A stretch of 7,126 nt of DNA from Gammaproteobacteria bacterium. GTDB taxonomy: Bacteria > Pseudomonadota > Gammaproteobacteria > UBA4575. Position 1 is the stretch's first letter. The number at the start of each line of letters is the position of its first letter. The notes under the pieces are model-generated. The model was not told the DNA's origin and did not search any database. It saw nothing but the letters and a program-made list of their open reading frames with translations. Shown piece by piece: positions 1 to 6,283 of this stretch. The stretch spans positions 1-7,126 of the forward strand of contig JAPUHH010000146.1 of NCBI GenBank assembly GCA_027297825.1, in the 5' to 3' direction. The translations under genes and the position numbers were made by a program.

Positions 1-593
1 GTAGTTTTGACCTTACCTACTTACGCTGTATCCCGAATATGGTAGTAATGGCACCGGCGGATGAAAACGAAACGCGCCGCATGCTGTACACCGCCTACCT
101 CCAAGATAGCCCAACAGCCGTACGCTATCCCCGTGGCGCAGGGCCTGGCGCACCGGTACATCCAGACATGAATGCCTTAGCCATTGGCAAAGCTAAAATA
201 CTTCGCGAAGGCAAACACATTGCTATTTTAGCGTTTGGCAGTCCTGTTTATGACGCCCTAAAAGCCGGAGAGGAATTAAATGCAACGGTAGTGAATATGC
301 GTTTTGTAAAACCCATAGATCAAAAGCTAATAAAAGATATCGCTAAGCATTATGACTATATTATTACGGTAGAAGATAATGCAGTAATGGGAGGCGCAGG
401 CAGCGCGGTGAATGAAGTGCTCGCTCAAGACCCCTATGCTATTCGCATTAAAAATCTAGGCTTGCCCGATCAATTTTTAGACCATGCCTCACGCGAGGAA
501 CTATTGATTGATGCGGGTTTGGATGCAGACTCATTACTGAAATCGATCCAGTCTTTTATTAGCGCTAGCGAAACACAACCATCAACAGCTTAA
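1..593 (+). CDS. dxs: 1-deoxy-D-xylulose-5-phosphate synthase, C-terminal part (5' end outside window)
   Basis: This is the 3' end of dxs, read in the frame that begins at base 3, giving about 196 residues before the TAA at 591-593. Dxs is a cytosolic thiamine-diphosphate enzyme that condenses pyruvate with glyceraldehyde-3-phosphate, the first step of the MEP isoprenoid pathway; its product also feeds thiamine and pyridoxal synthesis. The fragment opens with FDLTYLRCIPNMVVMAPADE, which closely matches the Dxs segment before its last domain. AVRYPRG follows; its first arginine is the family's conserved phosphate-binding position. After that comes the transketolase C-terminal domain (KIAILAFG-like strand, NMRFVKPID, ITVEDNAVMGGAGSAV). 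The full enzyme is about 620 residues, so roughly two thirds lies to the left. The reading frame is intact and ends in a short polar tail. It converges on bamC, with 91 nt between the stops. Identification is firm from the motifs. Confidence 0.96.
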   Translation, partial: SFDLTYLRCIPNMVVMAPADENETRRMLYTAYLQDSPTAVRYPRGAGPGAPVHPDMNALAIGKAKILREGKHIAILAFGSPVYDALKAGEELNATVVNMRFVKPIDQKLIKDIAKHYDYIITVEDNAVMGGAGSAVNEVLAQDPYAIRIKNLGLPDQFLDHASREELLIDAGLDADSLLKSIQSFISASETQPSTA

Positions 594-634
594 TCTTAAC
601 TACAGAAGCTCTGCTTGATTAGCGTCAGCAACTG

Positions 635-650
635 AGTATTATTAAATACT
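635..650. terminator. Small hairpin between convergent dxs and bamC, possible weak bidirectional terminator
   Basis: AGTATT (635-640) and AATACT (645-650) form a perfect 6-bp stem with a 4-nt ATTA loop. It is the only compact hairpin I see in the 91 nt between the two convergent stop codons. The stem is AT-rich and neither strand has a proper U-run after it, so it would be a weak intrinsic terminator. The position is the main argument for a role. Confidence 0.25.
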
Positions 651-684
651 TCTTAACGGCATATCAATATAAGTCAGTGTCTCT

Positions 685-1746
685 CTATGCGTTGGGATAG
701 CTGCCTGGATATGCAGCAACAATTCTTCGCAATAACTGCCTAGCCATCTCCGGACTAATTATTCCTGCTTCTTTATCAACCTCATGCGCAGTAATTAAGG
801 TTTGCTTGCCCTGACGAAGCAAATGAATTTGATAGAAGGTTTTTTTAGTCTCCACTGACTGTACGCTAACTTCAGTAGGCGCAAGATCTAACGCCACATA
901 ATAAACGCCTTTATTACGATTATGGTCTTCAACTAACAAGCCGGAACGATCTAACGCGACTCCGGTTCTACGCCAAACACGAGAGTATACATCACCTACC
1001 ATCAAAACTGGCACGCCACCGATGTCTTTAATATCCAGATATAAAAATTGCGCATCGGCATTGGCAAATTTATATTGCGCATCTTCTCTGGAAGAGCCTA
1101 AAAACTCCATCAATCGAATCATCATCTCGGCTTCTCGCTCACCATTAGGTGGCTGTGGTTTCCACAAGATTTGATTTTCCTTATTGATCGCAGCGACTTC
1201 TGCACCACGCTGTGTCAAGAATATATTTGTCACAGCATTGGGTTGGCGCTCGAGTCGAATACGAAATTTTTCACCGGTTACATCATAGCTATCTTGCTGA
1301 TTTTCGGTGCTAACTGACCGACCTAAATTTTGTTTCCACTCCGTTTCAATATAACCCAGCACAGGCTCATCGGCAGCAATGTCAAAATTCTCATCTTGAA
1401 TAAATTTGCGCAACAATGGCCAAAGCGTTACTGGATCAGTATCCACCTCTAACCAACGCGTTGGGCCTTCTCGTCGCACTCGCACATCCACAAACTCGGG
1501 TAACACTGCGGCTCCCAGTGCTGGGCCTTGTGTTTCCAAGGCACTGATTCGATCGTTAGCGGTTTTAGGAATCTCTAAACTATCTGCCCACTCTGGTGTG
1601 ACTAAATCTGGCGGGGCCTCTAACGGGTTGGTGCTGCCACTGTCTGCATAATTACCACCACGATTTAAAAATCCACAGCCACTGAGCATGGATATCAGCA
1701 CAAACATTAATAATTCAAACCGCAAAACGGGTAATTGAATATTCAT
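685..1746 (-). CDS. bamC: Outer membrane protein assembly factor BamC (NlpB/DapX lipoprotein)
   Basis: This encodes 353 residues. BamC is an accessory lipoprotein of the BAM complex, which folds beta-barrel proteins into the outer membrane, and it binds BamD. The N-terminus has a hydrophobic stretch (about residues 8-20) ending in the lipobox LSGC, so C24 should be the lipidated cysteine. Position +2 is Gly rather than Asp, which fits Lol sorting to the outer membrane. A disordered segment follows, containing the family signature NPLEAPPDL (about 40-48); in E. coli this unstructured region contacts BamD. The rest fits the two helix-grip domains of BamC (about 95-220 and 230-345). E. coli BamC has about 344 residues, so the length is normal. 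The gene starts 21 nt after the dapA stop and very probably shares its transcript, as nlpB does in E. coli. The ribosome binding site is weak (AGGA about 12 nt upstream), so translation may depend on dapA. The start agrees with the signal peptide length. Confidence 0.93.
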   Translation of the reverse strand: MNIQLPVLRFELLMFVLISMLSGCGFLNRGGNYADSGSTNPLEAPPDLVTPEWADSLEIPKTANDRISALETQGPALGAAVLPEFVDVRVRREGPTRWLEVDTDPVTLWPLLRKFIQDENFDIAADEPVLGYIETEWKQNLGRSVSTENQQDSYDVTGEKFRIRLERQPNAVTNIFLTQRGAEVAAINKENQILWKPQPPNGEREAEMMIRLMEFLGSSREDAQYKFANADAQFLYLDIKDIGGVPVLMVGDVYSRVWRRTGVALDRSGLLVEDHNRNKGVYYVALDLAPTEVSVQSVETKKTFYQIHLLRQGKQTLITAHEVDKEAGIISPEMARQLLRRIVAAYPGSYPNA

Positions 1747-1767
1747 CCGTGTAGGTAATCCTATTAT

Positions 1768-2643
1768 TTAAATACAACCAGCAATGCGCAATGCCTGACG
1801 CAATGTTTCATGATGAGCGCTCGATAATCTTGTCATTGGCAGACGCTCGCCTTTTGGAAACAAACCCATCTCACTCAAACACCATTTAACTGGGATTGGA
1901 TTGGATTCAATAAACAGGTCGACACTTAGTCGTTCCAACTTAGAGTTAAATTGTTGCGCATTAGTTCGATCACCTTTAATACCCGCCATACATAACTCAT
2001 GAAACAATTTCGGTGCGACATTGCCAACCACCGTAATCACGCCATGGCCTCCTGCCAAAAGAAACTCCATAGCCGTGGCATCATCACCACTAATTAGCAA
2101 AAAACCATCTTCGCTTTCAGCAAGGATCTTTTCACAACGACCAATATCCCCCGTGGCTTCTTTAATACCAATAATGTTCTCTACCTGAGAAAGACGAATA
2201 GCCGTTTCAGGCAGCAGGTCACATGCAGTCCGTCCAGGCACATTATATAGGATTTGCGGAATGACCACAGCCTTCGCAATGGCCTGATGATGCAGCACCA
2301 AACCCTCTTGAGTCGGTTTATTATAGTAAGGAGATACCAATAAGCAGGCATCCGCACCTGCATCTTTTGCACATTGAGTAAGATCAATGGCTTCACGTGT
2401 AGAATTTGCCCCAGTGCCTGCTATGACAGGTATACGACCCTTTACCTGCTGCACTACAAAACGAATCACTTCGCAATGTTCAGCATGGTCTAAAGTTGCA
2501 GACTCACCCGTTGTGCCCGCAGGAACAATGGCATCCGTATCGTTCTCAATATGAAACTCGACAAACTTAGCCAAAGTTTCATAATCGATCGCACCTCCCT
2601 CATGCATAGGAGTGGCAATGGCCACCATGCTACCTTTGAACAC
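1768..2643 (-). CDS. dapA: 4-hydroxy-tetrahydrodipicolinate synthase
   Basis: This encodes 291 residues, the usual DapA length. The enzyme is a cytosolic TIM-barrel aldolase that condenses pyruvate with aspartate semialdehyde, the first committed step to diaminopimelate (peptidoglycan) and lysine. The catalytic set is complete at E. coli numbering: T44 and T45 in AGTTGES, Y107 in SPYYNKP, Y133 and R138 in YNVPGRT, and the Schiff-base lysine K161 in GIKEATGD. The later signatures SGDDATA and GVITVVGNVAP are also present. The start is GTG, not ATG (CAC at 2641-2643 on the + strand). It is supported by GAGGT five nt upstream and by the standard N-terminus MFKGSMVAIATPM. An internal ATG at residue 6 would remove the first part of strand 1. 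bamC follows in the same direction after 21 nt, making an operon. Upstream is a degraded gcvR/bcp region on the opposite strand. Identification is firm. Confidence 0.97.
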   Translation of the reverse strand: MFKGSMVAIATPMHEGGAIDYETLAKFVEFHIENDTDAIVPAGTTGESATLDHAEHCEVIRFVVQQVKGRIPVIAGTGANSTREAIDLTQCAKDAGADACLLVSPYYNKPTQEGLVLHHQAIAKAVVIPQILYNVPGRTACDLLPETAIRLSQVENIIGIKEATGDIGRCEKILAESEDGFLLISGDDATAMEFLLAGGHGVITVVGNVAPKLFHELCMAGIKGDRTNAQQFNSKLERLSVDLFIESNPIPVKWCLSEMGLFPKGERLPMTRLSSAHHETLRQALRIAGCI

Positions 2644-2648
2644 AAACT

Positions 2649-2653
2649 ACCTC
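2649..2653 (-). promoter_or_regulatory. Ribosome binding site that fixes the GTG start of dapA
   Basis: On the - strand GAGGT (ACCTC on +) lies 5 nt before the GTG at 2643. It is the clearest Shine-Dalgarno sequence in the window and favours the GTG over the internal ATG five codons later. Confidence 0.7.
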
Positions 2654-2682
2654 AAATGGACTGTTGAATATAGAAGTTGGCG

Positions 2683-2711
2683 ATATTACAAATGAAATCA
2701 TGGCATTACAA
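2683..2711 (-). promoter_or_regulatory. Candidate sigma-70 promoter of dapA-bamC
   Basis: On the - strand TTGTAA (2706-2711) and TAATAT (2683-2688) are separated by exactly 17 nt; each hexamer matches the consensus at 4 of 6 positions. Transcription would start near 2676, giving a leader of about 33 nt that contains the GAGGT ribosome binding site. No attenuator or lysine riboswitch fits in so short a leader. The promoter lies inside the stretch that may be the remnant of gcvR. Confidence 0.42.
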
Positions 2712-2746
2712 GGTAGCCTGCAGCTAACCCTAGCTAAATAAGAGGT

Positions 2747-3171
2747 ATGCGTATAGCAAATGATAAAAACAAAATAGCAGTCTAAAACAAAAAAGTACCG
2801 GCATTTCGTTGTATCGCGACTCCCGACAAAATCCTTAAACTGTCTGATTTTCAGGGTAACAAGCTTATTTTATATTTATGCCCAAGGGACAACTCACCGA
2901 GGTACAAGACTGAAGACGAAGATTTCAGAAATGCGCATGCAAATTTTAAACGAACCGACACCGTAATCTATGGTGTATCTCACGACACCCTAACCTCACA
3001 TCAGAAATTTAAAGAAAAATACACAATCCTTTTGAGCTAATTTCAGACACAAACGAAGAGCTATGCACCCAATTTAACGCGTTTAAAATGAAATACATGA
3101 ATGGCGCAACAGTAAAAGCGTATAACTACATAAACGAAGGTTATAGAAGTCGTAGCGTTATTGTGAATTTC
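2747..3171 (+). pseudogene. bcp: Decayed bcp/PrxQ thioredoxin-dependent peroxiredoxin
   Basis: An intact Bcp is a cytosolic thiol peroxidase of about 150-160 residues that reduces hydroperoxides using thioredoxin. Here the + strand gives recognisable Bcp sequence in two frames. In the frame of ATG 2747 there is a TAA at 2783-2785, then NKKVPAF, KLSDFQGNKLILYL, a PRDNSPRYKTEDEDFR segment, VIYGVSHDTLTSHQKFKEKY and a stop at 3038-3040. A shift near the T-run at 3030-3033 (one base lost) continues the match as ELISDTNEELCTQF, FKMKYMNG and RSRSVIV, ending about 3168. In functional relatives the central motif is PKDxTPGCTTE. Here the peroxidatic Cys is Tyr (TAC 2903-2905), the preceding Gly is Arg and the following Thr is Lys. 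The last 25-30 residues are absent. It lies divergent to dapA, as bcp does in E. coli, and its end runs into the convergent perM-type gene. A short stop-free product is not excluded but could not be a peroxidase. Confidence 0.82.
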
Positions 3172-4270
3172 CGGCGGACGCGACTTCTTGTTGGGCCGCT
3201 TGATCTTCATCAATGTTTACATTTGGCCAAGCCTTGATTACCGCATTCACGAGCGTTGCCAACGGTATCGCAAAAAATACTCCCCAAAGACCCCATATTC
3301 CACCAAATATTAACACTGCAGCAATGATTGCAACGGGGTGCAAATTCACTACTTCTGAAAACAATAGTGGCACCAAGATATTGCCATCTAAAAATTGAAT
3401 TACTGCATACGCAATTAACACATATGCAAACTGCGAGCCAAATCCCCATTGAAAATACGCTACGAATGCAACCGGCACTGTAATCACGGCAGCGCCCACA
3501 TAGGGAATAATCACCGAGATGCCCACTAAAAATGAAAGTAACATTGCATAATCAAGATCAAAAAACACAAATATCACATAAGTGATGAACCATACCGCAA
3601 AAACTTCTACAAATTTTCCTCGAATGTAGCTAGCAATCTTCTGATTAACATCAAACCAAACTTCATTGGTTAATTCGCGATTCGACGGAAGAAAGCCTTC
3701 CACCCACTCAAGAATCTTGTATTTATCCTTAAGAAAAAAGAACACCATCAGCGGCACAAGCACCAGATAAATCATAATCGTAATTAACCCAACTACAGAT
3801 TCTAACGGTTGAGCAATAAAATTATGTCCCGCAGAAATTAATTGCGAACGAATTGACCAAACAAATTCTTTAACTTGTTCTTCAGTAAATATTTGCGACA
3901 AACTAGGATACTTATCAGGCAATTGCATCAGAAGATCTTGGCCATGCGCGATCATGCTTGGCAACTCTCTAAAAAACTGTGTGAACTGTTGTGATAATTT
4001 TGGGATGAGCCCGAATAGAATCAATCGCAACAACGCGATAAAGGCAAAAAATACTAACACTAAGGCTAGAAATCTTGGAATTTTGCTGCGCCGCAATATC
4101 TCTACCGCACCATCCAACACATAGGCAATAACGATACTCGCAAGCAATGGTGCCAATATGTCACCCGCTATTAAAATAATCGCGAATCCAATAAGTATGA
4201 ATAACGCAAGAATGACTACTTGCGGATCGGAAAAGTGGCGCTGATACCAGCTTTTAATATATTCAATCAT
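3158..4270 (-). CDS. perM: AI-2E/PerM-family (UPF0118) integral membrane transporter
   Basis: This encodes 370 residues with about eight membrane segments: roughly 17-35, 38-56, 67-90, 158-187, 222-240, 243-261, 263-280 and a long hydrophobic region 285-352. A polar domain at about 91-157 separates the first group from the second, as is usual in this family. Signatures include LSFLVGISVIIPYVGA (about 245-260), DGNILVPLLFSE (305-315) and GGIWGLWGVFFAIPLA (333-348). The family exports or exchanges small molecules or ions; members include TqsA (autoinducer-2) and Na+/H+ antiporters. The substrate here cannot be told, and perM names the subfamily best matched by length (E. coli PerM about 353) and position. 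The ATG at 4268-4270 has no clear ribosome binding site. The last about 14 nt overlap the end of the convergent bcp pseudogene, so the C-terminal tail QEVASAGNSQ may have been altered when bcp decayed. It is same-strand with the LysR gene but 190 nt away, so probably separately transcribed. Confidence 0.87.
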   Translation of the reverse strand: MIEYIKSWYQRHFSDPQVVILALFILIGFAIILIAGDILAPLLASIVIAYVLDGAVEILRRSKIPRFLALVLVFFAFIALLRLILFGLIPKLSQQFTQFFRELPSMIAHGQDLLMQLPDKYPSLSQIFTEEQVKEFVWSIRSQLISAGHNFIAQPLESVVGLITIMIYLVLVPLMVFFFLKDKYKILEWVEGFLPSNRELTNEVWFDVNQKIASYIRGKFVEVFAVWFITYVIFVFFDLDYAMLLSFLVGISVIIPYVGAAVITVPVAFVAYFQWGFGSQFAYVLIAYAVIQFLDGNILVPLLFSEVVNLHPVAIIAAVLIFGGIWGLWGVFFAIPLATLVNAVIKAWPNVNIDEDQAAQQEVASAGNSQ

Positions 4271-4460
4271 GCATCGATTCGATACTGTAATTGCGAAGAA
4301 CTATAAGGAAGAATTATTTCCGATTCCAATTTTATTGAACTCTTAGTATTAAGCTAGCCTACTTGATGAAAATATGACAATTGAGAAATTTGTTAAGTTA
4401 GACAGACTGCTTTTGAGCCCAAACGATTATTCCTCAGCCAGCCTTTACGCTAAACAATAA

Positions 4461-5369
4461 TCACGCTACTGACTTTTCTGGGTCACAATAGCCACGCGCA
4501 TACTCTAACAACCCTTCCATTGCACGCAGTCGGAACTTTTGTCTTTGACGCACAAAAGAAAATGACCTTTCAAGCGCTGGATCAAGATCAAGTTTACTCA
4601 GGACATTTAATTTTAGCTCTTTCTCAATGGTTGCGCTTGAAACAATGGCAACCCCCATTCCCGCTTCGACTGCGCCTTTTATAGACTCAGGGCTACCAAG
4701 CTCTAAACAAATATTTAAATTATTTTTATCCAAACCCATCTTAGTCATGTGATCCATAATTACATCGCGCGTGCCAGAGCCTTCTTCGCGACATATAAAT
4801 GAATAATGCATTAACTCATCCATCGATATCGAGTCTCGACTCGTCAGCTCATGTTCGGGAGGAACAATCACTACTAAATTATCTACACGACACATTTCAA
4901 CTATTAAATTTTTATTTGTCACTGGACCTTCAACAATACCCAGATCGATCATGCTATTTTCGATCATCGATACAATGCCTTCGGTATTCGAAACTTTTAG
5001 CCGCAATTGAATATCTGGGAATTTTTTTGTGAAGCCACTGAGCAAGCTAGGCAACATGTATTCAGCAATCGTGGTACTAGCACCTAGGGTTAACGCACCA
5101 CTGACCTCACCGGTTAGTTCTTTGACGGAATTTTCCATCTCCGCATAGAGTTCAAAGATGTCTTCAGCATATTCGTAAGACTTGCGGCCCGCTTCCGTGA
5201 GCGTGACACGGTTATGAGTACGATCAAATAAACGGGTATTGAAATGTTCTTCCAGCTGACGCACTTGAAAAGTAACTGCCGGTTGCGTCATGTGTAATGT
5301 TTCTGCAGCCTTAGTAAAGCTGAGCAATTTTGCAACGGTGTAAAAAACCTGTAAGCGCCGATCTGCCAT
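4461..5369 (-). CDS. LysR-type transcriptional regulator, CysL/YeiE-like
   Basis: From the preferred start it has 302 residues, a normal LysR length. The N-terminal winged helix-turn-helix covers about residues 3-62, with the typical SFTKAAETLHMTQPAVTFQV recognition region and LEEHFNTRLFDRT. A linker helix (63-88) leads to the two-lobed effector-binding domain (about 92-293), with GALTLGASTTIAEYMLP at its start and EAGMGVAIVSS near its end. This sequence type resembles the CysL (Bacillus) and YeiE (enteric) group, linked to sulfur or sulfite-related control; the effector here is unknown. A longer reading from ATG 5388-5390 adds seven residues. I prefer ATG 5367-5369 because relatives begin MADRRLQVF and a GGGG-containing site lies just upstream, while the outer ATG has none. 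The divergent neighbour is a DUF4124 gene and the downstream same-strand neighbour is the perM-type gene; neither reveals the regulon. LysR proteins often repress their own promoter. Confidence 0.9.
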   Translation of the reverse strand: MADRRLQVFYTVAKLLSFTKAAETLHMTQPAVTFQVRQLEEHFNTRLFDRTHNRVTLTEAGRKSYEYAEDIFELYAEMENSVKELTGEVSGALTLGASTTIAEYMLPSLLSGFTKKFPDIQLRLKVSNTEGIVSMIENSMIDLGIVEGPVTNKNLIVEMCRVDNLVVIVPPEHELTSRDSISMDELMHYSFICREEGSGTRDVIMDHMTKMGLDKNNLNICLELGSPESIKGAVEAGMGVAIVSSATIEKELKLNVLSKLDLDPALERSFSFVRQRQKFRLRAMEGLLEYARGYCDPEKSVA

Positions 5370-5408
5370 TTTAGCCCCATGAAAGCTCATTCAAATTATT
5401 TATAACGG

Positions 5409-5414
5409 AGTATA
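5409..5414 (-). promoter_or_regulatory. Candidate extended -10 promoter of the LysR gene
   Basis: On the - strand TATACT (AGTATA on +) is preceded by TGT, giving the TGnTATACT form of an extended -10 element, which can work without a good -35. None is obvious here. Transcription would start near 5402, about 33 nt before the preferred start codon and 12 nt before the alternative one. The hexamer TATAAC is repeated on the + strand at 5401-5406 and 5411-5416. Confidence 0.38.
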
Positions 5415-5426
5415 ACACCTGAATAG

Positions 5427-5465
5427 TTAACTTAGCTGTATGATTTTTAAAGTAAATGAAGTTAA
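5427..5465. promoter_or_regulatory. Inverted repeat upstream of the LysR promoter, possible autoregulatory site
   Basis: TTAACTT (5427-5433) and AAGTTAA (5459-5465) are perfect 7-bp inverted arms 25 nt apart. Relative to the candidate -10 they span about -25 to -65, where LysR-type proteins commonly bind when they control themselves or a divergent gene. The arms are AT-rich and short, so chance is possible. Confidence 0.25.
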
Positions 5466-5489
5466 TTTAAGCTCCAAAAATTGCCTGCA

Positions 5490-5558
5490 AATTCTGGCTG
5501 AATGGATGATCATCTTAACTTTCGTCGTTTGAATCGGCCCGTCCAACCATTCAGAATT
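5490..5558. repeat. Interrupted inverted repeat enclosing a 10-bp palindrome, between the LysR and DUF4124 genes
   Basis: CTGAATGG (5498-5505) is perfectly inverted as CCATTCAG (5547-5554). Allowing a 4-nt bulge at 5494-5497, the pairing extends by AATT (5490-5493) with AATT (5555-5558), for 12 paired positions in all. The 41-nt loop begins with the perfect palindrome GATGATCATC (5505-5514, sharing one base with the arm). It lies 45-113 nt upstream of the DUF4124 start. It could be an operator pair or a structured RNA leader. I see no promoter that settles this. Confidence 0.4.
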
Positions 5559-5603
5559 AGTATTTTAGCCATATAGCGCCACTAATTTTGCTAAACTTAG
5601 CTC

Positions 5604-6080
5604 ATGAAATTACAACCTAATATTCAACAAATGACCCTTAAAATACTCATCAGTGCATTTATTGCATTGTCGGTATCTTCCGCTGTCTATGCGACCACTG
5701 TGTATAAATGGAACGAAGACGGCAAAACCATTTACAGCCAAATCCCGCCCCCAGCAGGCATTAAGTTTGAGGTGATCACCGAAAAAAATATTAGCAAGCC
5801 AACTTCGGTTGCCAAAGCCGAATCTAGCAATACCGGCAGCAGCTTCGAGCAACGCCGTGAGAAACGCCAGCAAGAAAAGACTGAAAAAGAAGTTCTAGAA
5901 GAGAGCAATCGAATCAAGAAAGAAAATTGTGCAATTGCACAAAATAATATGCAGTCATTGTCTAGTCGCGTACAAGTGACAGTTAAAGATGGCGATATAT
6001 ACCGAAAACTTTCGGAAGAAGAGCGCCAAAGTAAAATCCAAGAGGCGCAATCGAATATCAAGGAATATTGCCAAGTTTAA
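5604..6080 (+). CDS. Exported DUF4124-domain protein
   Basis: This encodes 158 residues. A signal peptide is evident: a hydrophobic core at about 11-28 ends in AVYA, with probable cleavage after A30. The mature protein starts TTVYKWNEDGKTIYSQIPPP (31-50), the DUF4124 motif (YKW.D..G...YS..PP), a domain common in proteobacterial envelope proteins and without a known activity. A low-complexity charged region follows (about 81-107, rich in E, K and R, probably a helix or short coiled coil). The C-terminal part is of a recurrent type with two cysteines, C109 and C156, RVQVTV.DG..YRKLSEEER and a final helix. The cysteines could form a disulfide in the periplasm. An alternative start at residue 10 (ATG 5631-5633) would still give a signal peptide; neither start has a clear ribosome binding site. 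It is divergent from the LysR gene and codirectional with proS, 203 nt away. The family is clear, the function unknown. Confidence 0.85.
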   Translation: MKLQPNIQQMTLKILISAFIALSVSSAVYATTVYKWNEDGKTIYSQIPPPAGIKFEVITEKNISKPTSVAKAESSNTGSSFEQRREKRQQEKTEKEVLEESNRIKKENCAIAQNNMQSLSSRVQVTVKDGDIYRKLSEEERQSKIQEAQSNIKEYCQV

Positions 6081-6136
6081 TCACCAAGGACTAAGCGCGT
6101 TACGCCTATCCAACTGCCTGCCTGAAAATCCACTTA

Positions 6137-6151
6137 CAAGCATTTTGCTTG
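6137..6151 (+). terminator. Hairpin after the DUF4124 gene, possible terminator
   Basis: CAAGCA (6137-6142) and TGCTTG (6146-6151) form a perfect 6-bp stem with a TTT loop, 56 nt after the DUF4124 stop. The sequence that follows is pyrimidine-rich (CCGTCTCCTTCT) but has no T-run, so as an intrinsic terminator it would be weak. The rest of the 203-nt gap before proS holds no gene I can support. Confidence 0.28.
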
Positions 6152-6283
6152 CCGTCTCCTTCTGCATGCCGAGATTAGTATGCAAAAACAACATACTTAC
6201 CGTCATCACACATGATGTCTCATCGCTTGTTCCCGACAGACAACTTGTTACTATGTAGCCTTCAAAACATATAACAATAATTT

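Larger units (their letters stand above)
2643..2741 (+). pseudogene. Possible 3' remnant of gcvR (ACT-domain regulator)
   Basis: The + frame starting at 2643 is open to TAA at 2739-2741 but has no clear start, and TGA at 2637-2639 closes it upstream. It ends in DITNEIMALQGSLQLTLAK. That has the helix-then-strand character of the end of an ACT domain (a helix with an L..(E)L pattern, then an alternating hydrophobic strand). In E. coli the order is dapA, then divergent gcvR and bcp, with gcvR just before bcp. Here the stop lies 5 nt before the candidate ATG of the bcp remnant, which fits such a pair. The similarity is weak and only about 33 codons remain, so the call rests mainly on gene order. 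Confidence 0.22.

Noticed and set aside
1406..1651. Open frame of 81 codons on the + strand inside bamC
   Set aside because: It is antisense to an intact bamC, resembles no family I know and has the low-complexity S/T/R composition typical of a shadow frame.
2181..2396. Open frame of 71 codons on the - strand within dapA
   Set aside because: It is an out-of-frame reading of a complete, catalytically intact dapA, with no independent start signal or recognisable motif.
4425..4462. 7-bp inverted repeat GATTATT/AATAATC at the end of the LysR gene, possible terminator
   Set aside because: The 24-nt loop, AT-only stem core, overlap with the stop codon and lack of a following T-run make it no better than chance. 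The 190 nt between this gene and perM hold nothing else I can support.
5732..6061. Open frame of 109 codons antisense to the DUF4124 gene
   Set aside because: The + strand gene has a signal peptide and known domain; the antisense product is rich in S, F and C as expected from reversed charged codons.
5989..6258. Open frame of 89 codons running past the DUF4124 stop
   Set aside because: Its first third is out of frame within the DUF4124 gene and the rest resembles no family; there is no ribosome binding site.
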